Assembly (NCBI GenBank): GCA_038329865.1
Contig: JBBQNK010000017.1
Coordinates: 1-64,000, forward strand
Source: JANMES01 sp038329865
Lineage (GTDB): Bacteria; Planctomycetota; Phycisphaerae; Tepidisphaerales; Tepidisphaeraceae
Length of the DNA stretch: 64,000 nucleotides
Direction of reading: 5' to 3'
Made by a program: the position numbers and the translations under genes. Shown here in pieces: positions 60,249-64,000 of the stretch; the stretch's first letter is position 1, and the number at the start of each line of letters is the position of its first letter. Under the pieces are notes generated by a model. It saw only the letters and a program-made list of their open reading frames with translations. It did not search any database and was not told the DNA's origin.

Positions 60249-62396
60249 TTACGGGCGAGTCGTGGGCTGAGTAGACGGTTGCGTCGTCGCGCTCTGCGTC
60301 GTCGCCGTTATCGCGGCCGTCGTCGGGCCGGGCACGTTGCGGGTGATTTCGTACATTGTCAGCACCTGCGGCCGCCAGCGGATCAGCGGTTCGCCGGAAT
60401 CGAATGGCGCGGCGAGCCAGGCACTGCGCTCGCGCCGCCCGGGGATGGGCACATTGCACGGCTCGGACCAGTGCCTCCGCTCCTTCATCGTGAATTGGCT
60501 GCCGTCGATGTACGTCCGGCGGAATTTTTCAAATTCCAGCGACGTCAGGATCGCGTACACGTTCTTTCCGGAATCGATCGCGCGAGCCATGGTTGAATTC
60601 TGGGCGGCCCGCAAATCTGCCTCGCTCAGCTTATCCCGAACGTCCTTCATGTAGTTGATCCGATCTTCCTGGATCAGCTTCGGTCCTTTGGGATCTTTCG
60701 ATTGAAGAACGGCGATGATCCCGAGCCCGCCCGCCATACGTTTGTCGAAACCATCCGAAGCGTACCAGTCGCCGTCGAACATGAATGATTCATAGTGCAG
60801 CGACATCGGCAGAAGACCTTGATCGGCAAACACGATAAATCGGCCCGGTGAAGCAGCATCGTGATTGACTACGCTGTCGATCTCGCGGGCCGTATACGCC
60901 AGGTTCAAATTGCCGCGGTGCTGGAGGGCGATATCCGGGGTCGAATAGTAAATCCCGATCGCGGCGGTGGCGGCGGTGAGAAAGCCCGCACCGATCGGCG
61001 CAGCGATCGAAAATCCCCATCGCTCACGTCCGAGCGACGTCGATTCCGCCGCCCGCATCAGCCAGAACGCGCCGATGATCAGCGGCGGGAAAAGGGTGAG
61101 GAAAAACCGCAGGTAGCCGATGCCCGGCGTTTGCTCGCCCCAGTAGTACGCGATGTAAAGCAGCGTGCCGGGCAGGAACCACATCGTCAGCAGCATGGCC
61201 GATCTCGCCGCGCCGCGGAACATGAAGAACAACCCCGCAATGCCAAGCGGGAAAAGGAAGAGCAATCCATACATATAGAGCTGCTGGACCGTGAATTCCC
61301 ATTTGTTCAGGAACATTTCGCTGGTGAATCCGCCGCTTTCATTCGTGGCGTCATAGCCGGTGATATGCCCCATCGAAAACCAGTTGAACGCGACGAGCGC
61401 GCCGACCACGATCACCCACCCGATCGCCGGCGATGCCGCCCGCAGGTAAGAGCGCGGCCGTTTCCATCGCACGCTCAACACGCACGCCAAACCGATCGGC
61501 CCGAACGGAATCATTCGGCAGGCCTTGATGAGCATCCAGATGCTCGGGTGATTTTCCGCGATCTTGGTATCGCTGAGAACCTTATCCAGCGGGTAAAGCG
61601 GGAACATCAGCAGCGCTTCGCTGTAGCGGATCGTCACCGCGAATCCGAGCAGCAGGCCGGCGATCAAACCTTTGCGCCATGATCCGGTCTGCCAGAATCG
61701 CGTGAGAAAGAACATGCCCCATACCACGAAGCAGAGTGCCGGCGGATGGCTGTTGGGGATTTCTGCGAATTCCAGCGAAGTGGGAATCGTCGCGAGCACG
61801 ATCGTCGCGAGCAGCGCGTAAAACCACGATCCGAGAATCGCCCGCGCGAGATAGAACATGCCGAGCATCGCCAGCACCATGCAGACGGGGCTGACCAGGA
61901 ACGCCGCCCCGCGGGCGACGAGCGTGTGCGGATCGCCGCCGAGCCGGATGGCGATCGCGTCGAGCAGCGACAGGCCGACGGGATATTTCGGGTAGTACCA
62001 GCCGGCCTCAACGTTCACCGTCAGCCATTTCCGCAAAGGCCAAGGCACCCATGCCGGCGGGGCGGCGGTCTCGGCGTTCGTGCGGACCCACATGGCGCTG
62101 ATGAACTGAAAATCGTCCACCGGCTTGAAGCCAGGCGTGCCGGTGAACGCGATGTTCTTCCCGGCGACGAGATAGCAGTTTTCGTCAATTCCAGGCCGGC
62201 CGATCGCGGGCGCCCAGAACGACGCGAGAAAGAACGCGTACCCGACGATGATGACGATCGCGAGCAGATGAAACAGCCCCCCGCGCCACCGCCCCTCGCG
62301 CGGCTGGACGATCGGCAGCAGCCGATTCAGCGGCGTTTCTTCGATCGGGAGATCGAGAAACGGGTCGGTCGGGATCGATTCAGGCTCGAGTTCCAC
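60249..62396 (-). CDS. GT-C fold membrane glycosyltransferase-like protein
   Basis: 715 residues from GTG at 62396. A cytosolic stretch (1-40) precedes about eleven spans. The first periplasmic loop contains GRPGIDENCYLVAGKNIA, with an Asp-Glu pair at the place of the PMT/ArnT (GT39/GT83) catalytic acid. The last 200 residues are a soluble periplasmic domain. It probably uses a lipid-linked sugar as donor, but the acceptor is unknown. C-terminal Thr/Gln-rich tail (TTQSATTQPSTQPTT). It resembles the protein at 53175-55025 in plan, not in sequence. Confidence 0.65.
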   Translation of the reverse strand: MELEPESIPTDPFLDLPIEETPLNRLLPIVQPREGRWRGGLFHLLAIVIIVGYAFFLASFWAPAIGRPGIDENCYLVAGKNIAFTGTPGFKPVDDFQFISAMWVRTNAETAAPPAWVPWPLRKWLTVNVEAGWYYPKYPVGLSLLDAIAIRLGGDPHTLVARGAAFLVSPVCMVLAMLGMFYLARAILGSWFYALLATIVLATIPTSLEFAEIPNSHPPALCFVVWGMFFLTRFWQTGSWRKGLIAGLLLGFAVTIRYSEALLMFPLYPLDKVLSDTKIAENHPSIWMLIKACRMIPFGPIGLACVLSVRWKRPRSYLRAASPAIGWVIVVGALVAFNWFSMGHITGYDATNESGGFTSEMFLNKWEFTVQQLYMYGLLFLFPLGIAGLFFMFRGAARSAMLLTMWFLPGTLLYIAYYWGEQTPGIGYLRFFLTLFPPLIIGAFWLMRAAESTSLGRERWGFSIAAPIGAGFLTAATAAIGIYYSTPDIALQHRGNLNLAYTAREIDSVVNHDAASPGRFIVFADQGLLPMSLHYESFMFDGDWYASDGFDKRMAGGLGIIAVLQSKDPKGPKLIQEDRINYMKDVRDKLSEADLRAAQNSTMARAIDSGKNVYAILTSLEFEKFRRTYIDGSQFTMKERRHWSEPCNVPIPGRRERSAWLAAPFDSGEPLIRWRPQVLTMYEITRNVPGPTTAAITATTQSATTQPSTQPTTRP

Positions 62397-62440
62397 GGCA
62401 GGAGTATAGACGATTTCGAAAACGTAAAAAGCAGTGATCC

Positions 62441-62515
62441 GTCATCCTGAGGTACTCCGAAGGATCTGGCGTCCATGGCAGGTTAGCCAGATCCTTCGGA
62501 GTACCTCAGGATGAC
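62441..62515. repeat. Inverted-repeat element, family A copy 3
   Basis: Perfect 30-base arms (62441-62470 and 62486-62515) around a 15-base loop. Arms begin GTCATCCTGAGG. It lies in a divergent intergenic region. Confidence 0.95.
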
Positions 62516-62588
62516 GAAGTAGACTGTCTTCTGCTTCTTTTCAATTTATGCTTCACGCTATGTGTCTGGTGATGCTAAACTATCCCCC

Positions 62589-63101
62589 ATGATCCTCGCA
62601 GAAACCGCCGCCGCCACGAACTTGGAATATCCCGCCACCGCTGTCGTCTCTACGCTCGACGGCGTGACGACGGCCCTGTTCGCGTTCGTGCTGGTAGGCC
62701 TGATCTACCCGCACATCATTAAAAAGCAGCGGCAATTTTATATGATCGTTGGCGTGGTCATGATCATCATCGTGCTGCACGCACTCACCCTCATGCTGCG
62801 CGCGACCGGCTTCACCGTCTTCACCGGCATCCTCACCGGCCTACTGCAGATTGCGGGACTCGGCCTGGCCGTCATGTGCACTGGCGGAATGGCGGCGAAA
62901 GAACTGGCGGGCGAGCTTTCCAAGAGCTACGAAGTCATCCGCCGCGGCGAGGATAGCAAGGAAGTGATCATCCCGCTCAACATGCAGAAAAAAGCGGCGG
63001 CGGGAGAGGAACCCGAGCGCGTCGTCTACACCATCGACACCCCGCCCGGCCCGGCAAAAGCGCCGAAGCCTAGCGACCAATCCATTCCGCTGGATGAGTA
63101 G
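62589..63101 (+). CDS. Small membrane protein with three spans
   Basis: 170 residues. Three hydrophobic segments (about 27-44, 50-70, 77-97) and then a cytosolic tail of about 70 residues with RRGEDSKEVIIPLNMQ and a Pro/Lys-rich end. No ribosome site is obvious before the ATG at 62589. I do not recognise a family. The tail could contact a cytosolic partner. Unlike its neighbours it has no catalytic motif. Confidence 0.6.
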   Translation: MILAETAAATNLEYPATAVVSTLDGVTTALFAFVLVGLIYPHIIKKQRQFYMIVGVVMIIIVLHALTLMLRATGFTVFTGILTGLLQIAGLGLAVMCTGGMAAKELAGELSKSYEVIRRGEDSKEVIIPLNMQKKAAAGEEPERVVYTIDTPPGPAKAPKPSDQSIPLDE

Positions 63102-63161
63102 TATCCGCGCGGACCGGTTCAATCGCTAGCCATCAAAAGGCAGTTCAACATTCGCTCTATC

Positions 63162-63236
63162 GTCATCCTGAAGTACTCCGAAGGATCTAGCCGATCTGCG
63201 GTGGACGCTTAGTCCTTCCCAGTACTTCAAGAAGGC
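63162..63236. repeat. Inverted-repeat element, family A copy 4 (decayed)
   Basis: The left arm is close to the other family A copies, with a single change (AAGTACTCC). The right arm is degenerate at about a quarter of positions. Between convergent genes. Confidence 0.85.
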
Positions 63237-63264
63237 GTCGATGCGGTAGATGAGCGTGAATCGC

Positions 63265-64000
63265 TCAATCAAAAAGCCCCGGCGGCTTCTTGCCTTTCAC
63301 AGTCGAGCGAATCTCTCCTTCGACCAATCGCGTGACGAGAATCTGGCCCGGGACAACGTCGTCTTTCTGGCGGACGACTTTTCCTGACTCAGTCAGCGTG
63401 ATCGTGTAGCCGCGGGCGAGAACCTGATCGGGCCCTAGAGCGCGGAGCGTATTTTCCAGCGCGGCCAGCGCGTGGCGGCGTTGGTCGAGGGAGGTGCGGG
63501 TTCCGCGCGTCAGCCGGTGCTGGATGCCGCTGAGGCGGAGGCGCATCAGGCTGATTGCGGCGGTGGGGTGTTTGCGGGCGATGCGAGCTTCTGCCCGCGC
63601 GATGCGATCCGCCATTGCCTTCGCCCGGCGCTGTTCGGCGACGCGCAGGCGCGCCTCGCGACGCACGAGTTCCGCTCGCCAGCGCGCGAGGATCGCCGAC
63701 GGCCGATTGCGATCGAGTCGCTGCGAGAGTGCTTCGAGCCGCCGGCGGAGCATTCGCATCCGCTGGCTCGCAGCGTTCTGCAGGGCACGCTCGCGATCGT
63801 CCAGCCGTTGCTGCAGGCGTTGGATTCGATCGATCGGCCGGCGGAAAAATTCCTGGCGTTCGATCGTCGTCAACCGCTGCCGGCCGTGCTGCAGGATTGA
63901 TCGCGCCGCCTGATCCAGCCGGGTGCGACTCGTGGCCAGATCCGTCAGCACCTTCTCCCAGTTCGTCATCACGACGCGGGCCGCCTCGGTCGGCGTGTGG
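63265..64000 (-). CDS. xseA: Exodeoxyribonuclease VII large subunit, C-terminal part
   Basis: Runs off the right edge of the window; only the last 245 or so codons are present. The first visible residues read TPTEAARV, matching the conserved TPxxAA motif of XseA. The rest is a long coiled coil, rich in Arg and Gln (RIQRLQQRLDDRERALQNAA), and a short end domain with LARGYTITLTESGKVVRQ and LVEGEIRSTV. This is the region that binds several small XseB subunits. The complex degrades single-stranded DNA from both ends. The xseB gene is not visible downstream; the following space has only a decayed repeat. Confidence 0.9.
   Translation of the reverse strand, partial: HTPTEAARVVMTNWEKVLTDLATSRTRLDQAARSILQHGRQRLTTIERQEFFRRPIDRIQRLQQRLDDRERALQNAASQRMRMLRRRLEALSQRLDRNRPSAILARWRAELVRREARLRVAEQRRAKAMADRIARAEARIARKHPTAAISLMRLRLSGIQHRLTRGTRTSLDQRRHALAALENTLRALGPDQVLARGYTITLTESGKVVRQKDDVVPGQILVTRLVEGEIRSTVKGKKPPGLFD

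Overview
The window is a 64 kb, GC-rich, gene-dense stretch of bacterial chromosome. Several features suggest Planctomycetota, probably class Phycisphaerae: an acyl carrier protein of 134 residues, a LigD-phosphoesterase-like single-domain protein, paralogous membrane proteins of a type I associate with planctomycetes, a split cytochrome b preceded by a ferredoxin-Rieske fusion, and a PEP-CTERM-like secreted protein. No rRNA is present, so the assignment is an inference from gene families. I see no prophage, integrase, insertion-sequence transposase or CRISPR array.

Layout. 0.1-4.7 kb: a minus-strand run with an ACP/FabZ-like pair, a ferritin-like protein, two paralogous membrane proteins, a winged-helix regulator and another membrane protein. 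5.3-9.1 kb: LigD-like protein, aldo/keto reductase, a PEP-CTERM-like protein, and a short Rho translationally coupled to a polysaccharide-export lipoprotein. 9.2-15.5 kb: small housekeeping and hypothetical genes (YqeY, Bcp peroxiredoxin, DUF2934, LON-domain, GGCT-like, methyltransferase, lipoprotein, HEAT-like). 15.7-18.8 kb: a cytochrome bc operon. 19.0-22.1 kb: murD, pyrF, a 24-residue arginine/lysine-rich microprotein and a small HPF-like protein. 22.3-25.2 kb: an active HtrA-type protease next to a catalytically degenerate paralogue. 25.3-29.4 kb: rdgC-like, rmuC and a threonine dehydratase. 29.4-41.2 kb: DUF502 protein, unknown secreted proteins, dapF, cardiolipin synthase, Mrp/ApbC, a dCache-HAMP-SpoIIE phosphatase and rtcB. 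41.6-43.4 kb: infC-rpmI-rplT, with infC starting on ATT. 43.6-53.2 kb: a catabolic island that reads as reductive pyrimidine degradation. It encodes methylmalonate/malonate-semialdehyde dehydrogenase, a class III aminotransferase, a sialidase-fold lipoprotein, dihydropyrimidinase, an NCS1 permease and a PreA-like dehydrogenase, and it is driven from a divergent promoter region with two palindromes. 53.2-64 kb: two multi-membrane-spanning glycosyltransferase-like proteins, truD, tRNA-Pro(TGG), a zinc-ribbon protein, a large secreted beta-helix protein, a small membrane protein and the 3' part of xseA.

How the parts fit. The 44-53 kb island supplies uptake (NCS1), reduction (PreA), ring opening (HydA), transamination of beta-alanine and oxidative CoA acylation (MmsA). 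The N-carbamoyl-beta-alanine hydrolase and the PreT subunit are not in the window.

The most striking feature is not a gene. The intergenic spaces hold at least 22 inverted-repeat elements of two architectures. One set is REPIN-like: two inverted, individually self-folding palindromes, often bounded by GTAG...CTAC or GTGG...CCAC, in several unrelated sequence families. The other set consists of longer inverted repeats whose arms are built from short repeated words. Six of the ten convergent gene junctions carry one.
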